Assembly (NCBI RefSeq): GCF_050943825.1
Contig: NZ_JBMNPX010000004.1
Span: 191,785-255,784 of the forward strand
Direction of reading: 5' to 3'
DNA length: 64,000 nucleotides
DNA from: Pseudoflavonifractor sp050943825
GTDB taxonomy: Bacteria; Bacillota; Clostridia; Oscillospirales; Oscillospiraceae
Shown here: piece after piece, positions 43,050 through 52,091 of the stretch
Position numbering within the stretch: the first letter of the stretch is position 1
Layout of the letters: every line of letters starts with the position of its first letter
Program-made: the position numbers and the translations under genes
Notes under the pieces: model-generated
The model's input: the letters and a program-made list of their open reading frames with translations, nothing else
What the model was told of the DNA's origin: nothing
Database searches by the model: none

Positions 43050-43066
43050 TTCATTTAAAAGCGGAA

Positions 43067-46000
43067 TCAGAAGCTGACGTTTTCCACAAAGCGGGCCAGA
43101 ATGGCGGCCACCTCCGCACGGGTGGCGGTGCCCTGGGGATTAAGCGCGCCTGCACCGGTGCCGGTGATCAGGCCGTTCTCCACAGCCCAGGCCATGGCCT
43201 GCACGCTCCAGTCGCTGACCGCAGCGCTGTCAGCGTAGCTGTCCAGCCCGGCTTCCGCCGTGGGGCTGCCGGCGTAGCGCCACAGCATGGTGACCAGCTG
43301 CTCACGGGAGACGGTGCTGTCCAGGTTGGTGCCGTCGGACACGCCGTTCTCCACCGCCCACTGGGCACCCTGCTCATACCAGGTGCTGCCGCCGGTGGTG
43401 TCCTGGCCGTCATAGCGGGCCAGAACGGTGAGGATCATGGCGCGGGTCATGTCCCCGGCAGGGTCAAAGGTGTTCTCGCCGGTGCCGTTGAACAGCTCGC
43501 GGCTGGCGGCAAAGGCGATGGCGTCGGCGCCCCAGTAGCCCGCGGGCACGTCGGCAAAGGTCTTGGTGTTGTCCACAATCTTCACGGTGTCGCCGTCAGA
43601 CAGGGCCACGGCCACGCCGTTCTCGGTGGTGATGCTGTTCTTGATGACGGTCTCGGTGCCGTCCGCCTTCACCAGCACCGCCACGGTGCCGGCTGTCACA
43701 TTCTCCACCGGGATTTCCACCTTGGCGGTGGTGCCCTCGGGCAGGTCCACGGTGACGGTGGGGGCGTTCTCGCTGTCGGCGGCGGCGGTCAGGCCGGGCA
43801 TGGGCAGGGCCACGGTCTCGTCCTGCTCAGCGGCGGCACTCACCACGTCGGCGGGCAGCTCCACCTGTGCCTCCACCTGGCCGTCCTTGCTGGTGTTCAC
43901 CACGGAGGAGGCGCCGTTGGGGGCCTTGGTGGTCTCGGTCTTGGAGCCGTCCGGCTTGGTGACCGTGGTGGTGACGGAGCCGTCGGGATTGGTGGTGGTC
44001 TCCGTCTTGCTGCCGGAGGAGGAGCCGCCGCCGGAGGGCACCTGAGCCTCTTCCGGCTTCAGTTCATAGACCGCCACGGTGCCGGACACCTCGCAGGCGG
44101 TCAGCAGCAGGGCCTCACCAGTGGGGCTGCTGGCGGCGGGCACAAAAGCAAAGCCCTCGGGGGCCACGTCGCCGCCGGTGACCCACTTGTCCAGCTCGCC
44201 GTCCTTATACTGCTCGGATCCGTGGACGGTGGAGGAGAAGTCGCGGGAGTTGATGTAGTTGACGTAGGAGACGTTGGCGGGGTCGGTCACGTCGTAGACC
44301 ATCACGCCGCCGGTGCGCTCCAGGGCCACAAAGGCGTAGATTCTGCCGTCCACAGTGCCCACGGTGACGCTCTCGGCCTCGGGGCCCTTTTTGCCGGAGC
44401 GGTCGTCCACCACGGCGTTGTCGTTGGAGGCGTTGAAGTAGTCGGGGAAGTACTTGGAGGTGAGGGACTCGAAGTCGTCGCCGCTGGTGAAGACCTCCTC
44501 AATGCCGGTGTCGGTCACCTCATAGAGGGTGAAGGAGCGGCCGCCGAAGAGGTAGTCCTTTTCGGCGTTCAGGCCGTCATAGTCCTCGGTGAGGAAGAAG
44601 ACCACCTTGCCGGTGAGTCCGGAATTCTCCGCGGTGATGGCACCGGTGGGAGAGGTATCCTTGCCATCCTTGAAGTTACGCTCGTCCTCGTTGAGGTAGT
44701 CGCCCCACTCACGGCTGTCGCCCTCATTGGCGGTGAGCAGGTAGGTCTTGCCGTTGCGCTCAAAGGCGGCGATGCCGTCGGGCATGCGGATGCCCAGCAG
44801 GCTCTCGTAGGTCTTTGGGTTGTAGGCCTCGTCCTTCTTGTCGATGTCCACGGGGGTGGTGCTGTAATCCTCAAGTCCGGCGGAGTAGATGCCGGTGAAG
44901 GTCTTGGAGGCGATGTCCAGCACGGCGATGGCGTTGTTCTCCTGGAGGGTCACATAAGCCTTGCCGCCGGACACGGCGATGTACTCGGGCTCCAGGTCCA
45001 CGGAGGGAGCGGTGTCCTTCTTCAGGACAATGCCCTCGGAGACCAGAGCGTCCCGCTGCTCGTCAAAGGCGGTGAAGTCCACCACAGTAGCGGTGCCTTC
45101 GGTCACGTCCACCACGCTGACGGAGCCCTTGGGGTCGGTGACTCCCTCGCCGTAGCCCTCACGGGGCTCGCCCTCGTCGGCGGTGAGGACGGTGTTGTTG
45201 TCGGCGAAGGTGACCATATCGGGCTGCACGCCCACGGTGACCAGCTTCTGGAAGGTCAGGGAGCCGTCGGCATTGCAGGTGAACAGGGCCACGCGGCCGG
45301 CATCGGCATAGCCCTCTGCCTGGAGGGCGGTGGCCAGGGTGGTTCCGTCGGGAGAGACGGCCACGGAGGTCATGTCGCCGTAGGAGAAGGAATCGTCCGC
45401 AGCCTCCACGGCGGCCTTCACGTCAAAGCTGGTGCCGGTGAGGGCAGTCACCACGCCGGTGTCCTCCAGCTCACCCATGGGGATAACGGCCAGCAGGCCG
45501 CTCTTGCCGTTGACGGCGTAGGCATAGCCGTTGACGCTGTTGTAGGCCACAATCTCCATGACGCCGCCGTCCACGTCGAACTGCCCGGCGCTGTAACCGG
45601 CGATCTTGGTCACGTCCAGGTCGGCGGAGCCGTTCTCCACGCCCTCAGTCTGGGCCTCCTCCACGTTCACCCAGATGGGGTTGGCGTAGAAGCAGAGGCT
45701 GGCGTAGTTGGAGTCGTTGATGCTGTCAAAGCGGGTGTGGTTGTCGCTGACGCCGGAGTAGTCGGCGTCAGACAGGGGGTCGCCGTTCTCGTCCACCTTG
45801 GACACGGTGGTGCCGCGCAGGCGGAAGTACAGGTCGCTGTCCGCCTCCATGGGGAAGGTGAGGGTGTAGTAGCCGTCCTCACCCAGAGCCTGGGCCAGCT
45901 CCTCCTTGCTGAAGGTCTTGACGATCTTGGCGTCGGTGTTGTCGGTGCTGCTGTACCGGGTCTCATCCACCTTGCCGGTCACATGGCCCATGATCAGGTC

Positions 46001-49000
46001 CACGTGGTCCAGCTCGGGGGTGTTGTCCACGTCGATGCCGGTATCGGTGCTGAAGAGGGTCTCATAGTTGTTGGTGTTGCCCGCCTTGAAGCGGACGGTG
46101 ACGGTGAGCTGGTCGCCCTCCATGACGTCCAGCTCGCCGCCCATGGTGGCGGAGCTGCCGTCAGCGGCGGAGACGGTGAAGCTCAGGTCGGAGATCAGGT
46201 TGCCGTACACAGAATAGGCGTTGCCGGAGCGCATGCCCTCCACCACGTCGGAGAAGGTGAACTGCCCGTCGTCGCCGGGCTCCACCCACACCTGGTTGGC
46301 GGAGTACTCGCTGGCCCAGTAGCCGCTGGAGTACTGCTCGTCGGCGCTGACCTTGAAGTGGAAGTCGGAGTTTGCGAAGTTGTAGAACGCGCGTCCCTCG
46401 GACAGCAGGGCGTCCCACACGCCGCCGGTAACGGCGATCATCTCGTCGGCGCCGTTACGGATGGCGCCGGCGGGCAGCTCACAGCGGCCGCTGCCGGACA
46501 TCTGGTTGCCGGGCATGCCCTCAAAGCCAAAGACCACGCTGGGGGCGGCGTCGTTGAGGCGGCGCAGGTTCTCAATGGTCACCTCGCCGCTGCCGCCGTT
46601 GTGGCGGGAGGGGTGGTTGGGCAGGGCGTAGCTGCCGGGGTAGTTCTCCTCCAGCCAGGCCACAGCCTCATAGGCGGTCTCCGCCTGTCCGTCGTGCTGG
46701 CGGTCGCCGTAGACCGCCTGCTCGTCCATGTCGTCGCTCTTTTCGTCCAGAGTAAAGAGGCTGGTGGGATCGTCGCCGGAGCCCTGGCTGGCGTACAGCC
46801 ACTCAAAGGCGTGGATGCCGGAGACAGAGGCCTCCCCGTTCTCGTCCAGAATGCCCACGCTGGCGTGGTCCAGACCGGGCATATCCCACTCAAAGCCGGT
46901 GTTGAGCAGCTTGTCGGTGTATTCACCCTTCACCTGCAGCTTCTCCAGCTCCCGGATCTGGGTCTGCACCGCCACATAGAAGGCGGTGTTGTACTTGCCG
47001 TTGCCCTGGCCGTCCACGCCGTTGTAGGACTGGCGCAGGTGGTCGGCCAGGCCCAGGAAGTCAAAGGCGTCGCCGTACTGGATGTTGTCAAACCGGGCGG
47101 CGCTGTTGGCCTCATCCTGGAGCACGTCCTCGTTGCGGAAGGCGGCGGCCAGCACGTTGGTCAGGGACATGAAGGCGGAGGTGGCGTCCTTGGACTGGCC
47201 GGTGTGGGTGTGGTACTCGCCGGTCATCCACTGGCCCTCGGTCTGGGTGGCCTGCTCCTCACGGGCCATGCCGGCAAAGCGCTCGTCAAAGTCAATGCTG
47301 ATCTCGCCCTCGTTGCCCGGACCGGTGAGGAAGTTGACGTCAAAGAAGGTCTTCTCGCTCTCGTCCAGAGAGGCGGCGTAGGGGGAGTAGATGGAGTAGT
47401 AGATCTTGTCGGCGCTCTCATCAAACTCCAGGTAGCGGAACCAGCCGTTGCCGCCGTTGTAGGCAAACTGCAAGTCGGTGAGGATGGAGATGACCTGCTT
47501 GCCGTTGCTGTTGGTCAGCTCCTCCACGCCGGAGCCGTGGCTGTGGCCGCCCACCAGCATAAAGACCTGGTCATAGTTCTTGACAATGTCCCACAGCTTG
47601 CTGCCCTGGCTGCTGAGCTTGATGGCGCTGGGCTCGGTGTCGGAGCAGTTCTGCAGGTCGTGGGTGGTGACGATGGTGGGGCAGTTGGGGTACTCCTCCA
47701 GCACGGAGCGGAGCCAGGCCTCATCCTCGCTGTTCCAGCCGGTGTTGCCGCCGCCGGTGCTGGACAGGGAGATCACCAGGTAATTGTAGCTGCCCGCCTG
47801 CAGGAACATGTAGGAGCTGTTGCCGTCGCCGTTGGGGGACTGGGTCAGATACCAGCTGGTACGGCGGGTCCAGGCGGTGCTCTTGCCGGAGAAGCTGTTG
47901 TAGTAGTTGTGGGTGCCGCTGGTCCAGCCGTCGTGGTTGCCCATCTGAACCAGGAATTTGATGCCTGCATCAGGCATGCGGTAGAAGGCGTCCCGGGCGT
48001 TGACGTACTGGGTGTCATCGCCGCTGTCGTCCACCACGTCGCCCAGGTGGATGACGCCGGCCACGTTCAGCTCGTCGGCACTGTCGATGAGGCCGTCAAT
48101 GGCGGCATCCATCACGTCGGGGCGGAATTCCACGGTGTTCTGGGTGTCGGGAATCAGGACAATGTTGTAGTTGTCCTCATTGCGCAGGGTGTAGGTGTCG
48201 TTGCTGCCGAAGTTTTCCACATAATCCTCGGGATTGGGGACAAGCCACTGCTCCTTTTCCAGGGCCTCGCCGGAGATGCGGATCTCCTGCAGGCTGCCCT
48301 GGAGGAATTTATCCAGGGTCTGGTCCCCCTCCTGCCACCAGGAGGAGCCCACGCGGAAACGGCCGTCCTCCGGGTCGGCGTACATGCCCACCATCTCGTC
48401 GGACACATAGTCCCGGAAGGCCTCGCAGCCGTTGACATAGGTGGCAATCTCGTGGCCGTCGGAGACAATGGCGATGTGGTACCACACGCCGCCCTCGTCC
48501 ATGGACACGGACCAGGCGGCGGAGGTCATGGTGTGGTCATCCGCCGCGGGAGAGGTGACAAACTGAATCTCCTTGCAGTTGGAGATGGCCGCGGACATGG
48601 TGCCCAGCTCAGGCTCGTCCATGCCGTTGATTCCATTCGGGTCGTCGGTCTGCCGGGCGATAAGGGCCATCCAGGAGTCGGACGTGGTCCAGTCCTCAGG
48701 GAAGTAGTAGAGGAACTCCATGGTGTAGCCGTCGGTGAACGTCTCGCTGTTGATGGCCGCGTCCTCCACTGTGACAAAGTCGGCGCCGGTCTTGGAGCTG
48801 TTGTCGCCGTCAAAGACCATGCTGCCGCCTTCGCCGGTCATGCTGTCGTCAGAGAAGGAGAGGTAGTCCTCCCAGTTTCCCTGGCCGTAGGTATGCATCT
48901 GCAGATCGTTGTTATTGCCGCTCTGGTCCTCGATGATCAGGTCGCCGTCGGCAATGCTGCCGCTGGTGTGGGCCTGGTCAAATTTCCAGTCAGCCACTAC

Positions 49001-49159
49001 CCGGGGCTGTTCCCCGGTCTCGTCCGCCGCATCCGCAGCGGATGCCGGCACGGTTCCCAGTGTCTGGGCCGCCAGCAGCAGCGCCAGAGCCATGGAGCCA
49101 ATTCGCTTCACACACAAGTTCATCTGGATTCTCCTTCTGTTGCAATTGAGCTTTGCCAT
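43067..49159 (-). CDS. Giant SLH-anchored surface protein with metallophosphatase and PHP-type domains
   Basis: This 2030-residue protein has an N-terminal signal peptide (about 1-43). A LamG-like domain (about 45-300) follows, then a calcineurin-type phosphoesterase (about 333-620) with LIPDTQN, HLGDVVDD, GNHDGW, THDLQ and GGHSHG metal motifs. Next comes a PHP-like hydrolase segment (GEYHTHTG near 648, LADHLRQS, NHPSRH near 850). A choice-of-anchor-I-type beta-propeller region (about 1190-1660, MPDGIAAFERNGKTYLLTANEGDSREW-type core near 1465) follows. A Ser/Gly and Thr-rich linker (KTETTTNPDGSVTTTVTKPD-like) and three SLH repeats (about 1866-2030) complete it. It probably hydrolyses phosphoesters outside the cell while bound to secondary wall polymer. 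Single-gene unit. Confidence 0.85.
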   Translation of the reverse strand: MAKLNCNRRRIQMNLCVKRIGSMALALLLAAQTLGTVPASAADAADETGEQPRVVADWKFDQAHTSGSIADGDLIIEDQSGNNNDLQMHTYGQGNWEDYLSFSDDSMTGEGGSMVFDGDNSSKTGADFVTVEDAAINSETFTDGYTMEFLYYFPEDWTTSDSWMALIARQTDDPNGINGMDEPELGTMSAAISNCKEIQFVTSPAADDHTMTSAAWSVSMDEGGVWYHIAIVSDGHEIATYVNGCEAFRDYVSDEMVGMYADPEDGRFRVGSSWWQEGDQTLDKFLQGSLQEIRISGEALEKEQWLVPNPEDYVENFGSNDTYTLRNEDNYNIVLIPDTQNTVEFRPDVMDAAIDGLIDSADELNVAGVIHLGDVVDDSGDDTQYVNARDAFYRMPDAGIKFLVQMGNHDGWTSGTHNYYNSFSGKSTAWTRRTSWYLTQSPNGDGNSSYMFLQAGSYNYLVISLSSTGGGNTGWNSEDEAWLRSVLEEYPNCPTIVTTHDLQNCSDTEPSAIKLSSQGSKLWDIVKNYDQVFMLVGGHSHGSGVEELTNSNGKQVISILTDLQFAYNGGNGWFRYLEFDESADKIYYSIYSPYAASLDESEKTFFDVNFLTGPGNEGEISIDFDERFAGMAREEQATQTEGQWMTGEYHTHTGQSKDATSAFMSLTNVLAAAFRNEDVLQDEANSAARFDNIQYGDAFDFLGLADHLRQSYNGVDGQGNGKYNTAFYVAVQTQIRELEKLQVKGEYTDKLLNTGFEWDMPGLDHASVGILDENGEASVSGIHAFEWLYASQGSGDDPTSLFTLDEKSDDMDEQAVYGDRQHDGQAETAYEAVAWLEENYPGSYALPNHPSRHNGGSGEVTIENLRRLNDAAPSVVFGFEGMPGNQMSGSGRCELPAGAIRNGADEMIAVTGGVWDALLSEGRAFYNFANSDFHFKVSADEQYSSGYWASEYSANQVWVEPGDDGQFTFSDVVEGMRSGNAYSVYGNLISDLSFTVSAADGSSATMGGELDVMEGDQLTVTVRFKAGNTNNYETLFSTDTGIDVDNTPELDHVDLIMGHVTGKVDETRYSSTDNTDAKIVKTFSKEELAQALGEDGYYTLTFPMEADSDLYFRLRGTTVSKVDENGDPLSDADYSGVSDNHTRFDSINDSNYASLCFYANPIWVNVEEAQTEGVENGSADLDVTKIAGYSAGQFDVDGGVMEIVAYNSVNGYAYAVNGKSGLLAVIPMGELEDTGVVTALTGTSFDVKAAVEAADDSFSYGDMTSVAVSPDGTTLATALQAEGYADAGRVALFTCNADGSLTFQKLVTVGVQPDMVTFADNNTVLTADEGEPREGYGEGVTDPKGSVSVVDVTEGTATVVDFTAFDEQRDALVSEGIVLKKDTAPSVDLEPEYIAVSGGKAYVTLQENNAIAVLDIASKTFTGIYSAGLEDYSTTPVDIDKKDEAYNPKTYESLLGIRMPDGIAAFERNGKTYLLTANEGDSREWGDYLNEDERNFKDGKDTSPTGAITAENSGLTGKVVFFLTEDYDGLNAEKDYLFGGRSFTLYEVTDTGIEEVFTSGDDFESLTSKYFPDYFNASNDNAVVDDRSGKKGPEAESVTVGTVDGRIYAFVALERTGGVMVYDVTDPANVSYVNYINSRDFSSTVHGSEQYKDGELDKWVTGGDVAPEGFAFVPAASSPTGEALLLTACEVSGTVAVYELKPEEAQVPSGGGSSSGSKTETTTNPDGSVTTTVTKPDGSKTETTKAPNGASSVVNTSKDGQVEAQVELPADVVSAAAEQDETVALPMPGLTAAADSENAPTVTVDLPEGTTAKVEIPVENVTAGTVAVLVKADGTETVIKNSITTENGVAVALSDGDTVKIVDNTKTFADVPAGYWGADAIAFAASRELFNGTGENTFDPAGDMTRAMILTVLARYDGQDTTGGSTWYEQGAQWAVENGVSDGTNLDSTVSREQLVTMLWRYAGSPTAEAGLDSYADSAAVSDWSVQAMAWAVENGLITGTGAGALNPQGTATRAEVAAILARFVENVSF

Positions 49160-49336
49160 TCCGGGCCCACAATTTTCGCTGCGGCATCATGAACCCGGCA
49201 CGGACAGCAAAACCGGACGGCTTTCAGAAAAAGCCGCCGCTCTGTGCAGGAGAAAGTTTAGCACCGTGTTTTTGGTTGTTCCACGCAGTTTCCGTGAAAG
49301 TTATGTAAAGCTTATGTAATGGGGCAAGGAAGAAAA

Positions 49337-49377
49337 AGCGTCCCCTGTGCGGGCACAATGCCTGCACAGGGGACGCT
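49337..49377 (-). terminator. Terminator of the TPM-domain gene
   Basis: AGCGTCCCCTGTGC (49337-49350) pairs with GCACAGGGGACGCT (49364-49377), with a further small inner stem GGCA/TGCC. CTTTTTCTTCC follows on the minus strand. The rest of 49160-49397 shows no gene. Confidence 0.88.
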
Positions 49378-49397
49378 CTGTTGTCTGTATTTGGCGC

Positions 49398-50486
49398 TTA
49401 ACGGCGTCCGCCGAAGGAGCCGCCGCCACGGGAGCCGCCGCCAAACCCGCCGCGGCTTCCGCCAAAGCTGCCTCCGCCGCGGGAACCGCCGAAGCCGCCG
49501 CTCCGGAAGGTACCGCCGCCGCCAACGCCGCCGGATCTGCCGCTGCCGGAGGGACGGCCGCCGAAGGTGCCGCCGCCTCTGGGCCCACGGTTGCCCACGC
49601 CGCCGAAGCCGCCCGGGTTACCGCCGCCGGGACGGCCGGGTCCGCCCGGACCTCTGGGGCCTCTGGGAGGCGGGGGAGGAGGCTGGTGCCAGTGCCGCCG
49701 GTACCAGTAGGAGCCCGGCCGGTGCCAGAAGAGGATGGGCCGGAACATATAGGGCGGCGTGGCCATGCCGTAGTACCGGCTGCGGTAGACATTGTACCGG
49801 GAGCGGTCCACCGCGCTGAGGATGACCACCAGCACAATCAGCCCAACCACCAGCCAGAACACCCAGCCGTAGCTGTAACTGTAATAATAGCCGGTCTCAT
49901 AGGAGGTATCGGGCAGGGCGTCGTTGCCTGCGCCGAAATTGGTGTAGTAGAGGTCGTTGAGGCCGCTGTACATACTGAGGATACCCGCCTCATACTTGCC
50001 GGCGCTGAAGTCCCCGCCCAGGTACTCCTGCATGAAGGAATCTACCTTGCTGTCGGGCAGCATGGTGGCGAAATTGTCGCCGGTGGCCAGATAGTAGCCC
50101 TCATCCGCCACCGAAATCACCAGCACCGCGTCGTTTTCGCCCACACCCAGGTCGGCGCCCAGCTGGTAGGAGTAATTGGCAAAGTCGTCCAGAGTCTGCA
50201 CGTCGGAGGGCACGGACTCCATGGTCACCACGCCCACCACACTGTTGTACCGGTTATCCCAGTTGGCGTTGTAGAGGGCGATGGTCTCCTCGGCGCTGCC
50301 CGAGAGCAGATCCGCGCCGTCGTCTACAAATTTGGCGTAATAGGCGGTGTCCAGCCCTGTGTCCAGGGACCCGGTCTGGCTGCCCACTGCTGCCGCGGGC
50401 TGGCGCCACACGCCGATACCCACAGCCGCCGCGATGGCGATGCACATTACCAGTACTGCCACGCCGGTTTTCTGAAAAATCTTCAT
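49398..50486 (-). CDS. TPM-domain membrane protein with long Gly/Arg-rich tail
   Basis: The 362-residue protein begins at ATG 50486 with GGAGG upstream; the longer frame reaches into the repeat region and has no site. It has an N-terminal membrane anchor (about 7-25), a TPM_phosphatase-like domain (about 45-190) and a second membrane segment (about 205-228). A 130-residue C-terminus is made of Gly, Arg, Ser, Phe and Pro (GGSRGGGSFGG repeats). Relatives end in similar glycine-rich tails. It sits third behind xpaC and telA, a combination linked to envelope or toxic-anion stress. Confidence 0.8.
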   Translation of the reverse strand: MKIFQKTGVAVLVMCIAIAAAVGIGVWRQPAAAVGSQTGSLDTGLDTAYYAKFVDDGADLLSGSAEETIALYNANWDNRYNSVVGVVTMESVPSDVQTLDDFANYSYQLGADLGVGENDAVLVISVADEGYYLATGDNFATMLPDSKVDSFMQEYLGGDFSAGKYEAGILSMYSGLNDLYYTNFGAGNDALPDTSYETGYYYSYSYGWVFWLVVGLIVLVVILSAVDRSRYNVYRSRYYGMATPPYMFRPILFWHRPGSYWYRRHWHQPPPPPPRGPRGPGGPGRPGGGNPGGFGGVGNRGPRGGGTFGGRPSGSGRSGGVGGGGTFRSGGFGGSRGGGSFGGSRGGFGGGSRGGGSFGGRR

Positions 50487-50500
50487 GATATTCCTCCGCT

Positions 50501-50898
50501 GCCCCACAGAGCGCCCTGCGCTCTGCGGGGACCCCGATTCCTTTATCTGCTCGGGCGGAGTGAATCCGCCCGGTATCAAGGTTTCGGCCCAAATTTCGGG
50601 CCGAAACGCTTGGGACGCGCCACTCGGCGCGGAGCTTTATTCCGGTTTTCCGGTCATTGCTCAGCCCCGCAGCTCCAGCAGCTTCTGCTTGAGCTCGCCC
50701 GCCCCACAGAGCGTCCGCGCTCTGCGGGGACCCCATTTTCTTTATCTGCTCGGGCGGAGTGAATCCGCCCGGCATCAAGGTTTCGGCCCGATTTTCCGGG
50801 CCGAAACGCTTGGGACGCGCCACTCGGCGCGGAGCTTTATTCCGGTTTTCCGGTCATTGCTCAGCCCCGCAGCTCCAGCAGCTTCTGCTTGAGTTCGC
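50501..50898 (-). repeat. 200-base tandem duplication of the telA 3' end and its trailing hairpin block
   Basis: Copy A (50501-50700) and copy B (50701-50898) are adjacent and nearly identical. Each holds the last 13 codons of telA with the stop, then hairpins. These include GTTTCGGCCC...GGGCCGAAAC, GGGCGGATTCACTCCGCCC, and CCCCACAGAGCG...CGCTCTGCGGGG followed by CCCC. Differences fall mainly in hairpin loops or as matching changes, and the one difference in the coding tail is GAA/GAG (synonymous). Copy B includes the real end of telA; copy A leads into the TPM gene's ribosome site. Confidence 0.9.
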
Positions 50899-52069
50899 CT
50901 TCGATGCGGCCCAGCTCCACCTCGGCCTCGCGGCGCTTTTGAGCGCCCTCCTGCTGGATCTTCATGACCTCGTCCAGGGTGGAGATGAGCTGCTGGTTGG
51001 TGTGCTGGAGGGTCTGGATGTCCACCACGGAGCGCTCGGCCTCCTTGGCGGTCTCGATGGTGCCCATCTTCAGCATGTCCGCGTTCTTCTGGAGCAGCTG
51101 ATTGGTCATATTGGTCACCGCGCTCTGGGCGGCGGTGGCCTGACGGGAGTGCTCCAGACCCAGGGCCAGCACCATCTGGCTCTTCCACAGGGGGATGGTG
51201 TTCACCAGGGAGGACTGGATCTTCTCCAGCATCAGGGTGTCGTTGTTCTGGATGAGCCGGGTCTGGGGGCCCATCTGGATGGAGATCATACGGGTGAGTT
51301 CCAGGTCGTGGATCTTCTTCTCAAAGCGGTTGCACATGTTGGCCAGGTCGTTGTAGGCCTGGGCGTCCTCCTGGGCGCCGGTGGCGGCGGCCTTCTTGCG
51401 CAGCTCCTCCAGCTCGCCGGTGCGGACCGCCTGCAGCTTCTTCTTGCCGGCGATGATGTACATCGTCAGTTCCTTGTAGTACTTGGTGTTCAGGTCGTAC
51501 ATCTGGTCCAGCATGGCGATGTCCTTCATCAGAGTGACCTGGTGGCCCTCCAGAATCTGGACAATCTTGTCCACGTTGGTCTCAGCCTTGGAGTAGGCCA
51601 CCTTCATCTCCTCCAGCTCGTTGCGCTTGCGCTGGAAGAAGCCCAGGATGCCCTTCTTCTCTTCCACATCAAAGCCCTTGAGCTGGACCACCAGGGAGCT
51701 GAGGGCCTCGCCCACCTCGCCCAGGTCCTTGGTGCGCACCGAGTTGAGGGTGTTCTCCGAGAAGGAGGCCACATTCTTCTGGGCGGCAGCGCCGTACTGA
51801 AGGACCACGTTGGAGTCGGTGATGTCGATCTTCTGGGAGAAATCCTCCACCATCTTCCGCTCGGCCTCGGTGAGCATGCTCTCGTCAATCTTCACCGCGT
51901 TGGCGTCCCGCTGGGCCTGAGCGGCGGCGGTCTCCTCGGCACCCAGAGTGGGCTCCAGGGTCAGGGTGGGAGCCTCGGGCGTGCGGAGCACAGTCTCCGC
52001 CTGGGCGGCCTGGGCCGCACCGGTGGGATCCAGGGTCAGCTCGGGGGTCATGTCAATTTTGTCGGTCAT
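50861..52069 (-). CDS. telA: Toxic anion resistance protein (TelA family)
   Basis: This 402-residue, mostly helical soluble protein matches TelA/KlaA: GFFQRKRNELEEMKVAYSKAE-like central helices, YIIAGKKKLQ and IPLWKSQMVLALGLEHSRQ. The family is associated with tellurite and other toxic anions, and more broadly with envelope stress. The exact activity is not known. It follows xpaC by 22 bases in the same operon. Its final codons and downstream region are duplicated in tandem. Confidence 0.9.
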   Translation of the reverse strand: MTDKIDMTPELTLDPTGAAQAAQAETVLRTPEAPTLTLEPTLGAEETAAAQAQRDANAVKIDESMLTEAERKMVEDFSQKIDITDSNVVLQYGAAAQKNVASFSENTLNSVRTKDLGEVGEALSSLVVQLKGFDVEEKKGILGFFQRKRNELEEMKVAYSKAETNVDKIVQILEGHQVTLMKDIAMLDQMYDLNTKYYKELTMYIIAGKKKLQAVRTGELEELRKKAAATGAQEDAQAYNDLANMCNRFEKKIHDLELTRMISIQMGPQTRLIQNNDTLMLEKIQSSLVNTIPLWKSQMVLALGLEHSRQATAAQSAVTNMTNQLLQKNADMLKMGTIETAKEAERSVVDIQTLQHTNQQLISTLDEVMKIQQEGAQKRREAEVELGRIEGELKQKLLELRG

Positions 52070-52091
52070 GGAGATTTCATCCTTTCCTTCT

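Noticed and set aside
44222..49192. Plus-strand frame of 1656 residues opposite the giant surface protein
   Set aside because: It is a GC-driven antisense shadow. The residues are almost only G, V, H, L, D and A, no domain is recognisable, and the opposite strand has clear domain structure.
50254..50823. 189-residue minus-strand frame over the telA repeat
   Set aside because: It repeats one peptide twice only because the DNA is tandemly duplicated, and it overlaps the start of the TPM gene in another frame.
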